The position numbers were made by a program, and so were the translations under genes. A model generated the notes under the pieces. The model had not been told where the DNA came from, made no database searches, and saw only the letters and a list, made by a program, of their open reading frames with translations. Positions 35,125-44,548 of a stretch of DNA of 64,000 nt are shown one piece after another (positions within the stretch are counted from its first letter, which is position 1; every line of letters begins with the position of its first letter). The stretch covers positions 1 to 64,000 of the forward strand of contig NZ_CAKASM010000007.1 of assembly GCF_916858675.1 (NCBI RefSeq), in the 5' to 3' direction. Origin of the DNA: Sphingomonas sp. Leaf21 (lineage in GTDB: Bacteria > Pseudomonadota > Alphaproteobacteria > Sphingomonadales > Sphingomonadaceae).

Positions 35125-36732
35125 ATGAGAGCATTTTTTGGCATGGCGGCGATCGCCGGGGCGATGCTGTGTGGCGCGGCATCGGCGCAGCAGGCGCCGA
35201 TCGCGGTGACCGTCGCCGCGAACGGGACCGGCCCGCGTATCGATCGCAACATTTTCGGGCAATTCGCCGAGAATCTCGGCACCGGCGTCTATGGCGGCGT
35301 CTGGGTGGGGGAGGGCTCGTCCATCCCCAATGTCCGGGGCATTCGCACCGATGTGGTCACCGCGCTGAGGGCGTTGAAGGTGCCGAGCGTCCGCTGGCCG
35401 GGGGGATGCTTCGCCGACGAATATCACTGGCGCGACGGCGTCGGTCCGCGTGCGAAACGCGCGGTCACGGTCAATGGAAGCTGGGGCAACGCGCTCGAGA
35501 AGAATGATTTCGGCACCGACGAATTCTTCGACTTCCTCGGCCAGATCGGCTCCGAGGCCTATATCTCGGTCAATATGGGGTCGGGCAGCGTCAAGGAGGC
35601 TGCCGACTGGATGGCGTATATGACCGCCGATCCCGGCACGACGAGCGGTGCGGAGCGCGCCGCCAACGGTCACCGCGAACCCTACCGCGTCAAGTTCCTG
35701 GGCATCGGCAACGAGAGCTGGAGCTGCGGCGGGGCCTACACGCCCGCTTATTATGTCGACGAGATGAAGCGCTATGCCCGCTTCGTGCGCAACCTGAACC
35801 TCAAGCAGAACGGGACCGACAATCCGGCGGGCGGGTCGGTCGCGGGAACGGACCCGATGCAGCGCATCGCCGTCGGACCGGGCTCGCCCAGCACCGACTA
35901 TACCGAAGCCGTCATGCGCGCGTGGAAAAGCCACGACTGGGCCTGGAATATCGAGGGCCTGTCGATGCACAATTACACCTGGGTTTCCTGGCCACCCAAA
36001 TATGCCAGCACCGGCTTCGGCGAGCGGGAATATGCGACGCTCATCAAGGACACGCTGAAGATGGAGGACATGATCCGTATCCATTCGGCGGTCATGGACA
36101 AGTACGATCCCGACAAGAAGGTGCCGCTGGTCATCGACGAATGGGGCGTGTGGCTGGCCAAGTTGCCGGGCAGCCGCGACGGTTTCCTGCATCAGCAGAA
36201 TTCGATGCGCGACGCGATCATCGCCTCGATCAACCTCAACATGTTCACCCGCCACGCCGACCGCGTCCGCATGACCGCGATCGCGCAGATGGTGAACGTG
36301 CTCCAGGCGATGATCCTGACCGACGGGCCGAAGATGGTGCTGACGCCGACCTATCATCTGTTCAAGATGTATGTGCCCTTCCAGGATGCGACCCGGCTGC
36401 CGATCAGCTTCGACGCGGGGACGTATCGCTTCGGCGACGTCAGCCTGCCGCGTATCGATGCGATCGCCGCGCGCGGCACCGACGGCAAGCTATGGATCGC
36501 GCTGACCAATGTCGATCCCAACCAGCCCGCGCAGGTCAACGCCCGGATCGACGGCATCGCGATGCGGACGGCATCGGGAAGCGTGCTGACCGCCGATCGG
36601 GTCGAGGCGATCAACAGCTATGACCAGCCGAACAGCGTCGTCCCGCGTCCGATTGCGGCGCGGGTCGATGGGGGCATGCTTTCCGTCACCCTGCCGCCCA
36701 AGTCGGTCACCGTGCTGTCGGTTTCGGAGTAG
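35125..36732 (+). CDS. Alpha-L-arabinofuranosidase, GH51, exported
   Basis: The protein has 535 residues from ATG 35125, with ggggagagg about 8 bp upstream; the frame is open from 34966. A signal peptide (MRAFFGMAAIAGAML, cut after GAASA) indicates periplasmic export. The GH51 TIM barrel has RWPGGCFADEYHW, the acid/base Glu197 in GIGNESW, and the nucleophile Glu339 in VIDEWGVW. A C-terminal beta-sandwich ends VTLPPKSVTVLSV. It removes terminal arabinofuranose from arabinan or arabinoxylan fragments. It lies between two TonB-dependent receptors. Confidence 0.93.
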   Translation: MRAFFGMAAIAGAMLCGAASAQQAPIAVTVAANGTGPRIDRNIFGQFAENLGTGVYGGVWVGEGSSIPNVRGIRTDVVTALRALKVPSVRWPGGCFADEYHWRDGVGPRAKRAVTVNGSWGNALEKNDFGTDEFFDFLGQIGSEAYISVNMGSGSVKEAADWMAYMTADPGTTSGAERAANGHREPYRVKFLGIGNESWSCGGAYTPAYYVDEMKRYARFVRNLNLKQNGTDNPAGGSVAGTDPMQRIAVGPGSPSTDYTEAVMRAWKSHDWAWNIEGLSMHNYTWVSWPPKYASTGFGEREYATLIKDTLKMEDMIRIHSAVMDKYDPDKKVPLVIDEWGVWLAKLPGSRDGFLHQQNSMRDAIIASINLNMFTRHADRVRMTAIAQMVNVLQAMILTDGPKMVLTPTYHLFKMYVPFQDATRLPISFDAGTYRFGDVSLPRIDAIAARGTDGKLWIALTNVDPNQPAQVNARIDGIAMRTASGSVLTADRVEAINSYDQPNSVVPRPIAARVDGGMLSVTLPPKSVTVLSVSE

Positions 36733-36765
36733 CCGCGCGCAGGGGAAAGGGGGTATCGTCGGGCG

Positions 36766-37587
36766 GTGATCCTGCTGTCCTTGCCGCCGTCCTCGCCGAC
36801 GCCCCGAACCCTGGCGGCGATTGCCGCTGTCGCGCTTGTCGCCGTGCCCGCGAGCGCCGCGCCGGATTATCCGTTCAGCGGCCGCTGGCGGGTGGATACC
36901 GCATCGCTCAACGGCGCGGTCAAGCCGCAGGTCTTTCAGGTGCGGGACGGCTATTTCAGCCGCGATTCCGCAAACCCGATCAAGGCCGATGGTCGTCCGC
37001 ACCATGTCCCATCAGACGACTATGTCGATGAGGTGACGATCACCATTCAAGGCGATCACGCCGTCCGCGAGGTCGACAGGATCCGTGGCAAGCTCGCCTA
37101 TACCGTCGACTATCGGGTTTCCGCCGACGGCAATGTCCTGACCTCTAGAATCGCGAACTATACCGGTCCGGACGGCAAGCCCGTCACGGGTGAGACGGTG
37201 CAGCGCCGGATCGGCCCGGCGCCGAAGGGCGGGCATCTGCTTTCCGGCACGTGGAAGCGCGTCAGCATGTCGGTCGACGCCAAAGACGACTGGCTGCTGA
37301 CGCTGAAGGGCGATCGCTTTAGTTGGCGGCGCGAAAGCGGTGCAGGCTATGACGCGGTCATCGGCGGCCCCCCGGTCAAGCTCGATGGCGACAATGCCGG
37401 GATACGCGCACAGGTCACGCGTCCGCGCCCCGATACCATCGTCGAAACCGATCTGAAGACGGACGACACCGTCGCCGACACGCTGTCCATGCAGGTGATG
37501 CCCGATGGGAGAACGATCACCGCGACCGGGGTCTACGACTCGGGCAAGCAGACCTCGGTCTTCACGCTGAACCGCGTCGGCGACTGA
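36766..37587 (+). CDS. Exported protein of unknown function
   Basis: The protein has 273 residues from GTG 36766, with aggggaaaggggg upstream. A signal peptide covers about residues 13-32 (RTLAAIAAVALVAVPASA). Two similar beta-rich halves are suggested: PFSGRWRVDTASLNG with TVDYRVSADGNVLTSRI, and LLSGTWKRVSMSVDA with MQVMPDGRTITATGV. Each half begins with a (S)G-x-W-(R/K) turn as in lipocalin-like small beta domains. No catalytic motif was found. It follows the arabinofuranosidase by 33 bp and may be co-transcribed. Confidence 0.6.
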   Translation: MILLSLPPSSPTPRTLAAIAAVALVAVPASAAPDYPFSGRWRVDTASLNGAVKPQVFQVRDGYFSRDSANPIKADGRPHHVPSDDYVDEVTITIQGDHAVREVDRIRGKLAYTVDYRVSADGNVLTSRIANYTGPDGKPVTGETVQRRIGPAPKGGHLLSGTWKRVSMSVDAKDDWLLTLKGDRFSWRRESGAGYDAVIGGPPVKLDGDNAGIRAQVTRPRPDTIVETDLKTDDTVADTLSMQVMPDGRTITATGVYDSGKQTSVFTLNRVGD

Positions 37588-37939
37588 GCGGCGCTGGGCA
37601 CGCGCCCTTAGGGCAAGGACGACATGCCGATCGGGCGGGGCCTTGCCGCGTCGGCAGCGTGGCTGATCGGCATGGTCCGTGATATTTGGACCACAGGCCG
37701 CCAGGAAATTCGGGGCAGGGCAGGGCTCGCCTATTTGTCGGATTTTCATAAGAGCGGAAATGATCCGCTACTTTGATATCCCCCCAATCTGCACATGAAG
37801 GGGTGTGTCCAAAGAGGTAAACACCTACCAATGTGACGTAACCATGAAACTTTTGTTCGTTGACCGCCTCTTCCGGCAGCGACACTAAGTCAGACAAATA
37901 AGCGGCCTTGGAAAGGCTCGCGTCATGAGGAGGGGGTCT
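37588..37939. other. Intergenic region between the exported protein and the second receptor
   Basis: About 350 bases carry no supported gene. GCCTATTTGTC (37730-37740) and GACAAATAAGC (about 37895-37905) form a partial inverted repeat across about 150 bp. A strong ribosome-binding site (aggagggggtct) sits immediately before ATG 37940. No clear sigma-70 promoter was identified. Confidence 0.45.
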
Positions 37940-40849
37940 ATGAAGCGTATTGCGCTGATGCTGTCTGTTGCGCCTTTGGCACTGGCGACCGCCGCCCAGG
38001 CACAGACCCAGGCTGAGACCGGGACACCGGATCGGACGGCGGACCGCGCCGCCACCAAAACCCACAAAAAGGCCGCCGTCACCGATCAGGTGGTCGAAGG
38101 CCAGACCGAGGAAGCGGCCGCCGTTAGCCCCGGCGCGCCGAGCGGCCCGGTCGCCGATGCGGCGGGCGGCTCGTCCGATGGCGACATCATCGTCACCGGC
38201 CTTCGCCAGAGCCTGGCCACCGCCGCGTCGATCAAGCGCAATTCCGACGCGATCCTCGACGCGATCGTCGCGCAGGATATCGGCAAGCTGCCTGACGACA
38301 CGGCCGCCGAAAGCCTGGCGCGCGTCGCGGGCGTGCAGGTCAACCGCTATGGCGACGAGGTCAGCGGCGTCCTGATCCGCGGCCTTCCCGACGTCGCCAC
38401 CACCTATAACGGGCGCGAATTCTTCACCGCCGAACTGCGCCGCAGCCAGTTGCAGGACTTCCCGGCCCAGGCGCTGGCGGGGATCGAGATCTACAAGTCG
38501 GGCACCGCCGACCTGATCGAGCCGGGCCTGGCGGGCCTGGTCAATGTCCGCACGCGGCGTCCGTTCGATTTCAAGGGGTTGGTCGTCGCGGGGGGCGTGC
38601 GCGGCACCTATAACGACCAGAGCCGCAAATATGACCCCAACGGCAACATCCTGATCTCCGACCGGTGGAACACCGGCATCGGCGAGATCGGCCTGCTGTT
38701 GAATGCCAGCTATGCGCAGTCGCAATATCACAATGCGATCCGCTACAATGATACCAACATCACCGATTCAAGCCCGGCTTCGGTCATCACCCCGACCCCA
38801 TCGGGGACGATCCGCTATCCCTACAGCGTCGGCCTCTACAATCCGGCGGGCAAGCGCTGGCGCCCCTCGGCCAACTTCGCGCTGCAATGGGCGCCGAACA
38901 GCGACACCCAGGTCTATCTGGAGGGCATCTACCAAGGCTATCGCGGCCAGGGCTATACCGACAATTGGTCCGATGACCTGCGGGGATTGGACCCGAAGCT
39001 TAGCGACGTCGTGCTGGTCAACGGCACCAACGACGTGCGCAGCCTGACCAAGACCGGCGGCAATCGCGAGCAGGCCTATCGCTCGACCGACCGGGCGCAG
39101 ACCAACACCTACCAGATCGCCACCGGCGCGCGGTGGGAGACGGGGCGCGCCACGCTGTCGACCGACTTCGCCTATACGACCAGCTTCTACTCGGACTATA
39201 CGCACAGTCTGGATTCGGCGTTGAAGGGGCCGCAGACGGTCAAGGCCGACTTCCTCAGCGACGGCGGTGCGGCGTTCAGCCTGCCCGGCTTCACCGTAAC
39301 CGACCCGTCGCAATATGTCTGGCGCGGCTATTACGAGGCCTATTACCGGACCTCGGGCAGCGGCTTCCAGTGGCGAGGCGACGTGTCGCTCGACACCGAT
39401 CCGCTGCCGTTCCTGAAGAAGATCCAGATGGGCTACCGGCTGACCACGCGTCTGGCCGATTACGCCTCGTCCAACCGCTATGCCTATACCGAGAATCTGC
39501 AGATTCCGTTCAGCAGTCTGGGGATCGGCCAGCTCGGCCTGACCGGCAACCCGTTCCGTGGCGGCGATCAGGGCTTCACCCAATATCTCAGCTATCCTTA
39601 CGGCGACATCGATGGCGGCCAGGCGCAGCTCCGCGCGCTGTCGCGCCAGGCGCTGGCACAGCTCGTCGCGCTCAATCCCAACGACAGCGGATACAAGAAT
39701 GCGCAGACGCTCTTCGCCAGCGACCAGGTGCCGGTCGACCCCTCGGGCACGTTCCACGCCAACGAGAAGACCTACACCGCCTATGCGCAGGGCAAATACG
39801 GCTTCAACATCGGCTCGCTCGAGGTCGACGGGCTGGCGGGCGTCCGCGCGGTCATCACCAACGGGCTCTATTCGGGCGTGTCGCAGATCTACAATAACGG
39901 CGTCCGCACGCTGACGCCGCAGGCGCTGCATCAGGACTATCTCGACATCCTGCCCAATGCCAGCATGCGGGTGAAGTTCACCGACAAGCTGCAACTGCGG
40001 CTTGGCTATACCTTCACCCGGACAAAGCCCGATTTCGGCCAGCTCAATCCGGCGGTCAACATCACCACCGTCGTCCGCGATCCCAGCCAGCCGCTCGACC
40101 CGAACAATCCGTTCAACCGGATCACGGCGAACGGCTCGGGCGGCAACCCCAATCTGAAGCCGCTGACCTCGCACAATTACGATGCCAGCCTGGAATGGTA
40201 TTTCTCGCGCAGCGGCTTCGTCAGCGGCGCGGTCTTCTACCGCGACCTGTCGGGCTTCATCAGCAACTATACCCGGTTCGTGCAGGATCCGCGCTACGGC
40301 TTCATCCAGCTCAACCGGCCGGAAAATGCGGGCCAGGGCCATATCCTCGGCGCGGAGGCCAATTTCCAGACCTTCCTGGATTTTCTTCCCGGCGACCTGA
40401 AGGGCTTCGGCTTCCAGGGCAACGTGACCTATCTCGACGGCACCAACCGCACGCCCAATTTCACCGAGAACAGCAACAGCTTCACCTATGGCCCGTTCGT
40501 GCCGATCACCGGCCTGTCGAAATGGACCTACAACGCCTCGCTTTTCTACGAGCGCAACGGCATCACCAGCCGCCTGTCCTACAATCGCCGGTCCGAGTTC
40601 GTGAACTACTATGGCACCGACATCAACAACCGCCAGACGGTGAACGGCACCCTGCCGATCAGCCGCCTCGACTTCTCGCTGAGCTATGACGTCAACAAGC
40701 AGTTCACGCTGAGCGTCGACGGCACCAACCTGCTCGCCAAGCCTTTCCGCGACTTCACGACCGATTTCTACGGCTTCCGCTACACCCAGGATATCCGCGA
40801 CGAGGGCCGCTATTACGGCGTGGGCTTCCGCTTCCGCTTCGGCGAGTGA
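37940..40849 (+). CDS. TonB-dependent receptor, Xanthomonas/Caulobacter type
   Basis: The protein has 969 residues from ATG 37940 (MKRIALMLSVAPLALATA), with aggaggggg 5 bp upstream. The signal peptide ends AAQAQ. A low-complexity linker is followed by the TonB-box-like DIIVTGLRQSL and the plug start KRNSDAILDAIVAQDIGKLPD in two runs, the signature of the carbohydrate-uptake TonB-Xanth-Caul subfamily. The barrel ends GVGFRFRFGE. Its neighbours suggest an arabinose-containing glycan as ligand. The last 37 bp overlap the convergent YihY/BrkB gene. Confidence 0.9.
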   Translation: MKRIALMLSVAPLALATAAQAQTQAETGTPDRTADRAATKTHKKAAVTDQVVEGQTEEAAAVSPGAPSGPVADAAGGSSDGDIIVTGLRQSLATAASIKRNSDAILDAIVAQDIGKLPDDTAAESLARVAGVQVNRYGDEVSGVLIRGLPDVATTYNGREFFTAELRRSQLQDFPAQALAGIEIYKSGTADLIEPGLAGLVNVRTRRPFDFKGLVVAGGVRGTYNDQSRKYDPNGNILISDRWNTGIGEIGLLLNASYAQSQYHNAIRYNDTNITDSSPASVITPTPSGTIRYPYSVGLYNPAGKRWRPSANFALQWAPNSDTQVYLEGIYQGYRGQGYTDNWSDDLRGLDPKLSDVVLVNGTNDVRSLTKTGGNREQAYRSTDRAQTNTYQIATGARWETGRATLSTDFAYTTSFYSDYTHSLDSALKGPQTVKADFLSDGGAAFSLPGFTVTDPSQYVWRGYYEAYYRTSGSGFQWRGDVSLDTDPLPFLKKIQMGYRLTTRLADYASSNRYAYTENLQIPFSSLGIGQLGLTGNPFRGGDQGFTQYLSYPYGDIDGGQAQLRALSRQALAQLVALNPNDSGYKNAQTLFASDQVPVDPSGTFHANEKTYTAYAQGKYGFNIGSLEVDGLAGVRAVITNGLYSGVSQIYNNGVRTLTPQALHQDYLDILPNASMRVKFTDKLQLRLGYTFTRTKPDFGQLNPAVNITTVVRDPSQPLDPNNPFNRITANGSGGNPNLKPLTSHNYDASLEWYFSRSGFVSGAVFYRDLSGFISNYTRFVQDPRYGFIQLNRPENAGQGHILGAEANFQTFLDFLPGDLKGFGFQGNVTYLDGTNRTPNFTENSNSFTYGPFVPITGLSKWTYNASLFYERNGITSRLSYNRRSEFVNYYGTDINNRQTVNGTLPISRLDFSLSYDVNKQFTLSVDGTNLLAKPFRDFTTDFYGFRYTQDIRDEGRYYGVGFRFRFGE

Positions 40850-41865
40850 TCGGTGAGGGGCCCGCTCTCCTCGGGAACGGGCCCCTCACCATCGACCTGT
40901 CGTTCGAGTTCGGCGTTCAGCTCCGCGCCTAGCAGGAAGACATAGGCGCTCAGCCACAGCCAGGTCAGGGTGACGATCACAGCGCTCAGCGAGCCATAGG
41001 TCGCGCCGTAATTGCCGAAACGGGATACGTAGAATCCGAACGCCGCTGTCCCCGCCAGCCACAGCAGCGTCGCGCCGATCGCGCCGGGTGACAGCCAGAC
41101 CCAGCGCGGATGCCGGTGATCGGGGCCGTAGCGGAACAGGACCGCGGCCGCCGTCACCACCACCAGCGCCAGCAGCAGATAGCCGCCCAGCCGGATCGCG
41201 GTCAGGACGATGCCCGGCGCACCGGGGATCAACCCGTTGAGGAAGGCCAGCAGCATCGTCGTCCCCATCGCCAGGAAGATGGTCAGCACACCCCCCGCGA
41301 CGATGGCGAACTGCAACAGGTTCAACCGGACGAAGCCACGCGTTTCCGGCGTATCATAGGCGACGTTCAGGCCCGTGACGATCGCCGACGACCCTTTGGT
41401 CGCGCCGTATAAGGCGAGGATCAGCGCGACGGCCAGCCCGATGCCTTGTTTGTCCTTGGCGCTCTCCACCACGGTCAGCAACTGGTCGGTGATGATCGAG
41501 GCGGCGTCGCGCGGCAGCGACGCGAACACCGCCTGGACATTCTGGCGGACGGTTTCGCCATCCGCGAACAGGCCGTAGCTCAGGACGACGGCGGCCAGCG
41601 TCGGGACGATCGCGGCGAAGACATAGAAGGCGATGCCCGCCGCGATGATGCCGATATTGTCACGACCGACCTCCCGCCAGACACGCTGGCCGACCGCGAG
41701 CCAGCCTCGGGCAGGAACCTGGATCGGCGAATGGGCGCCCTCGCCAGCCTGATGATCCGCGACCGTCACGCAGGCACCTGCCCGTCGGTGGTGATCCGGC
41801 AGATTGCCCCTATCCCCTGCCCCATTTCCGTAGCCATTTGCTTTCCCTTCGAAAAACAAACTCAT
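40813..41865 (-). CDS. YihY/BrkB-family inner-membrane protein
   Basis: The protein has about 350 residues from ATG 41865; GTG 41769 (VTVADHQAGEG) is an alternative start, and the frame extends to 41988. Six hydrophobic segments include NIGIIAAGIAFYVFAAIVP, typical of the first YihY helix, and FGNYGATYGSLSAVIV near the end. Family members are annotated as virulence factor BrkB or ribonuclease BN, but their function is unclear. The charged tail (PKRKRKPTP) is encoded by the 3' end that overlaps the receptor and its terminator. Confidence 0.8.
   Translation of the reverse strand: MSLFFEGKANGYGNGAGDRGNLPDHHRRAGACVTVADHQAGEGAHSPIQVPARGWLAVGQRVWREVGRDNIGIIAAGIAFYVFAAIVPTLAAVVLSYGLFADGETVRQNVQAVFASLPRDAASIITDQLLTVVESAKDKQGIGLAVALILALYGATKGSSAIVTGLNVAYDTPETRGFVRLNLLQFAIVAGGVLTIFLAMGTTMLLAFLNGLIPGAPGIVLTAIRLGGYLLLALVVVTAAAVLFRYGPDHRHPRWVWLSPGAIGATLLWLAGTAAFGFYVSRFGNYGATYGSLSAVIVTLTWLWLSAYVFLLGAELNAELERQVDGEGPVPEESGPLTDHSPKRKRKPTP
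40853..40889. terminator. 12-bp perfect stem between converging genes
   Basis: GTGAGGGGCCCG (40853-40864) is perfectly complementary to CGGGCCCCTCAC (40878-40889) with a 13-base loop. It begins 4 bp after the receptor stop and lies inside the 3' coding end of the YihY/BrkB gene. No T-run follows, so it may be a weak or bidirectional terminator. Confidence 0.55.
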
Positions 41866-42131
41866 GCTCGCCGGGATCGGTCCATGCCGAACGCCGCCAG
41901 GCTGGCGCGGTGCGTTTCCCGGGGAAACACTCGCGTAGCCGAGCGGTCCTGTGTGCGTCCGGGACCGGGCATCCCCGGCAGCGGGCAATGGAGGGAAGCG
42001 GGCCTGACCAGCTTTCGTCCGAAATCTCTGAGGCTTGCAGCATTTATGCTATTGCGAGCTGTTATCACGATATGTAGGGGGACCGGGACAGCCGTTCGCG
42101 TGGCGGGCGACGAACGACCGGGGGAATCATC

Positions 42132-44339
42132 TTGCATTTTAGAACTTCGCTTCTTGTCGGACCGGCGCTGATCGCCCTGACCGCGCCTGCCATCGGACAG
42201 ACGGTGACGGCCGATCGCGACGATGCCGCACTCCGGAAGACGGCGGAGGAGCGCGCGGGCCACGAACAGGAAATCCTGGTGCGCGGCCGCTATACCCTGC
42301 CCGACCGTATCGACACCGCGACGGGGCTTGGCCTGACGATCCGCGAGACGCCGCAGTCGGTCAGCGTGGTCACCGCGCAGCGTATCATCGACCAGAATCT
42401 GACCAGCGTCCGCGACGTGATCGAGAATGGCGTCGGCGTTGCGGTCAACGAGACCGACGACGTGCGCAACTCCTTCTTCGCGCGGGGTTTCGAGATCCGC
42501 AACACGCAGATCGACGGGGTCCCGACCGCCTGGGCGCTGGGCGGGGATCGGGGCGAGACGATCGCCGATGTCTCGATCTACGACCGGGTGGAGATCGTGC
42601 GCGGCGCGACCGGATTGCTCAGCGGCGCGGGCGATCCCTCGGCGTCGATCAACCTGGTGCGCAAGCATGCCGACAAGCGGACATGGGGTGGCTATCTCGA
42701 GGCGGCCGGTGGAAGTTGGGACACCTGGCGCCTGTCAGGCGATGTCGGCGGGGCGGTCACCGCCGATGGCCGTCTGCGCGTGCGCGGGGTCGGGCGCTAT
42801 GAGGAGGGGAATAGCTTCACCGACTTCTACAGCAACAAGAAACTGGCCCTGTACGGCGTCATGGACGCCGACGTCACCGACGACACGCTGCTGCGGATCG
42901 GGTTCAGCCACCAGCGCAACGAACCGCATGGCGCCTTCTGGGGCAGCCTGCCCACCTTCTACAGCGATGGCAGCATCGCGATCTGGGACCGCTCGAAGAG
43001 CACCGCGCAGCCCTGGACCACCTGGACGACGGTCAACCAGAATTTCTTCGTGACGCTCGCGCATGATTTCGGCGGAGGCTGGAGCCTGACGGGCAATTAC
43101 AACCGGTTCCGCAACACGCAGTTCACGCGGATCCTCTATCTCTACGGCAATGTCGATCGCACGACAGGCCTGGGACTGGCCAGCAATCCCTATTCGGCCA
43201 ATGGCGAGAGCATCCAGAACAGCTACGACGCGCAGTTGAAGGGCAAGCTGTCGCTGTTCGGCCGCGACCATGATCTGGTGCTCGGCTATCTGAACAGCGA
43301 GCTAAACCGGCAGACGGTGAGCTATGCGCCGCTCAACGAACTGGGGGCGCCCGGCTCCTTCCTCTTCCCACCCGCCGGAGACTTCATCAACTGGAACGCC
43401 AATTCCTATCCCTTCCCCGGCTTCGCGCAGACCGGGGCGGTCAATGAGCAGGAGCGTATCCGCCAGATCGGCTATTATGGCGCGCTGCGGCTCAACCCGA
43501 CCGACTGGCTGAAGCTGATCGGCGGGGGGCGCGTCGCGACCTATCGCCAGAGTGGCGAGGCTTACGGCGTGCAGCAGAATTACGGCAATGGGAACGTCGT
43601 CATTCCCTATGTCGGCGCGCTCGCCGACATCACGTCGAACCACCGGCTCTATGCCAGCTATACGACGATCTTCCAGCCGCAGAACGCGCGCGATCGGGAT
43701 TTCGTCCAGCTCGATCCGATCCGGGGCAAGGCCTATGAAATCGGTCTGAAAAGCGCCTTCTTCCACGAGGCGCTACAGACCTCGGTCGCGCTGTTCCGCA
43801 TCGAGCAGGACAATCTCGCGCAGATCGACGGCGCCCCGATCACCCGGCCCGGTACGCCCTTGCCCTTCCAGCCCTATCGCGCGGCGGACGGCGTGGTCAG
43901 CAAGGGGTTCGAGGTCGAAGCTACCGGAAGCCCGCTGCCCAACTGGAACATCAATGTCGGCTATAGCCAGTTCACCGCGCGCGACGCCGCGGGCGTCGAC
44001 GCCAATACCGACCAGCCGCGCCGGTTGTTGAAGGCGTTCACCACCTATACCGTGCCGCAGGTCATGGGGGGCCTGACCTTCGGAGGCGGCGTCAACTATC
44101 GCAGTGCGGCCTATTCGCTAGGCACCGTTCCCGGCACCACGACGCCGTTCCGGTTCGAGCAGGGCGGCTTCGCGGTGGTCAACCTGATGGCGCGGCTTGC
44201 CGTCAGCGACCATCTCAACCTCCAGGCCAATGTCGAGAACGTCCTCGACAAGACCTATTTCAGCCAGGTCGGTTCGTTCAGCCAATATCGGTACGGACAG
44301 CCGCGCAACTTCACGGTCAGCGCGAGCTATCGGTTCTGA
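42132..44339 (+). CDS. TonB-dependent siderophore receptor
   Basis: The 735-residue protein starts with TTG 42132, with gggggaa 8 bp upstream. The signal peptide ends APAIGQ. A TonB-box-like EILVRGRYTL, the plug signature RETPQSVSVVTAQRI, FFARGFEIRN and RGATGLLSGAGDPSASINLVRK match FhuE/FpvA-type ferric-siderophore receptors. The barrel ends PRNFTVSASYRF with terminal Phe. The length is usual for the class. No siderophore synthesis genes are adjacent, so it probably imports xenosiderophores. Confidence 0.9.
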   Translation: MHFRTSLLVGPALIALTAPAIGQTVTADRDDAALRKTAEERAGHEQEILVRGRYTLPDRIDTATGLGLTIRETPQSVSVVTAQRIIDQNLTSVRDVIENGVGVAVNETDDVRNSFFARGFEIRNTQIDGVPTAWALGGDRGETIADVSIYDRVEIVRGATGLLSGAGDPSASINLVRKHADKRTWGGYLEAAGGSWDTWRLSGDVGGAVTADGRLRVRGVGRYEEGNSFTDFYSNKKLALYGVMDADVTDDTLLRIGFSHQRNEPHGAFWGSLPTFYSDGSIAIWDRSKSTAQPWTTWTTVNQNFFVTLAHDFGGGWSLTGNYNRFRNTQFTRILYLYGNVDRTTGLGLASNPYSANGESIQNSYDAQLKGKLSLFGRDHDLVLGYLNSELNRQTVSYAPLNELGAPGSFLFPPAGDFINWNANSYPFPGFAQTGAVNEQERIRQIGYYGALRLNPTDWLKLIGGGRVATYRQSGEAYGVQQNYGNGNVVIPYVGALADITSNHRLYASYTTIFQPQNARDRDFVQLDPIRGKAYEIGLKSAFFHEALQTSVALFRIEQDNLAQIDGAPITRPGTPLPFQPYRAADGVVSKGFEVEATGSPLPNWNINVGYSQFTARDAAGVDANTDQPRRLLKAFTTYTVPQVMGGLTFGGGVNYRSAAYSLGTVPGTTTPFRFEQGGFAVVNLMARLAVSDHLNLQANVENVLDKTYFSQVGSFSQYRYGQPRNFTVSASYRF

Positions 44340-44380
44340 CCGGCGGGGCGCACCCTGTGCCCGATCGACATTCACGCCAT

Positions 44381-44515
44381 TCCTCCCCTTGCAGGGGAGG
44401 TGGCAGGCCGAAGGCCTGACGGAGGGGTGTCCCGCTCGGCGATGTCAGGATGGAACCACCACCGGGGACACCCCTCCACCAGCTTCGCTGGTCCCCCTCC
44501 CCTTGCAGGGGAGGA
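44381..44515. repeat. Large GC-rich inverted repeat between converging genes
   Basis: The left arm 44381-44433 and right arm 44464-44515 are inverted copies about 52 bp long. Each starts TCCTCCCCTTGCAGGGGAGG (itself a hairpin) and ends GGAGGGGTGTCCC, with a variable middle hairpin (caggccgaaggcctg versus ccagcgaagctgg). About 30 bases separate the arms. Similar units are common between genes in alphaproteobacteria. It could act as a bidirectional terminator. Confidence 0.75.
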
Positions 44516-44548
44516 ATAAGGGCCGGTCAGCCTGAATGTCGTTCGGCC

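Noticed and set aside
31664..35182. 1172-codon open frame on the minus strand
   Set aside because: It is the antisense shadow of the Oar-like receptor; the protein is Arg/Ala/Val-rich without domains, as expected from mirrored GC-rich codons.
38768..40342. 524-codon open frame on the minus strand
   Set aside because: Antisense shadow of the second TonB receptor.
44381..44515. CRISPR-like or attachment site
   Set aside because: The repeat is an inverted pair of hairpins typical of intergenic repeats; no spacer structure and no matching core at another site in the window that would define att sites.
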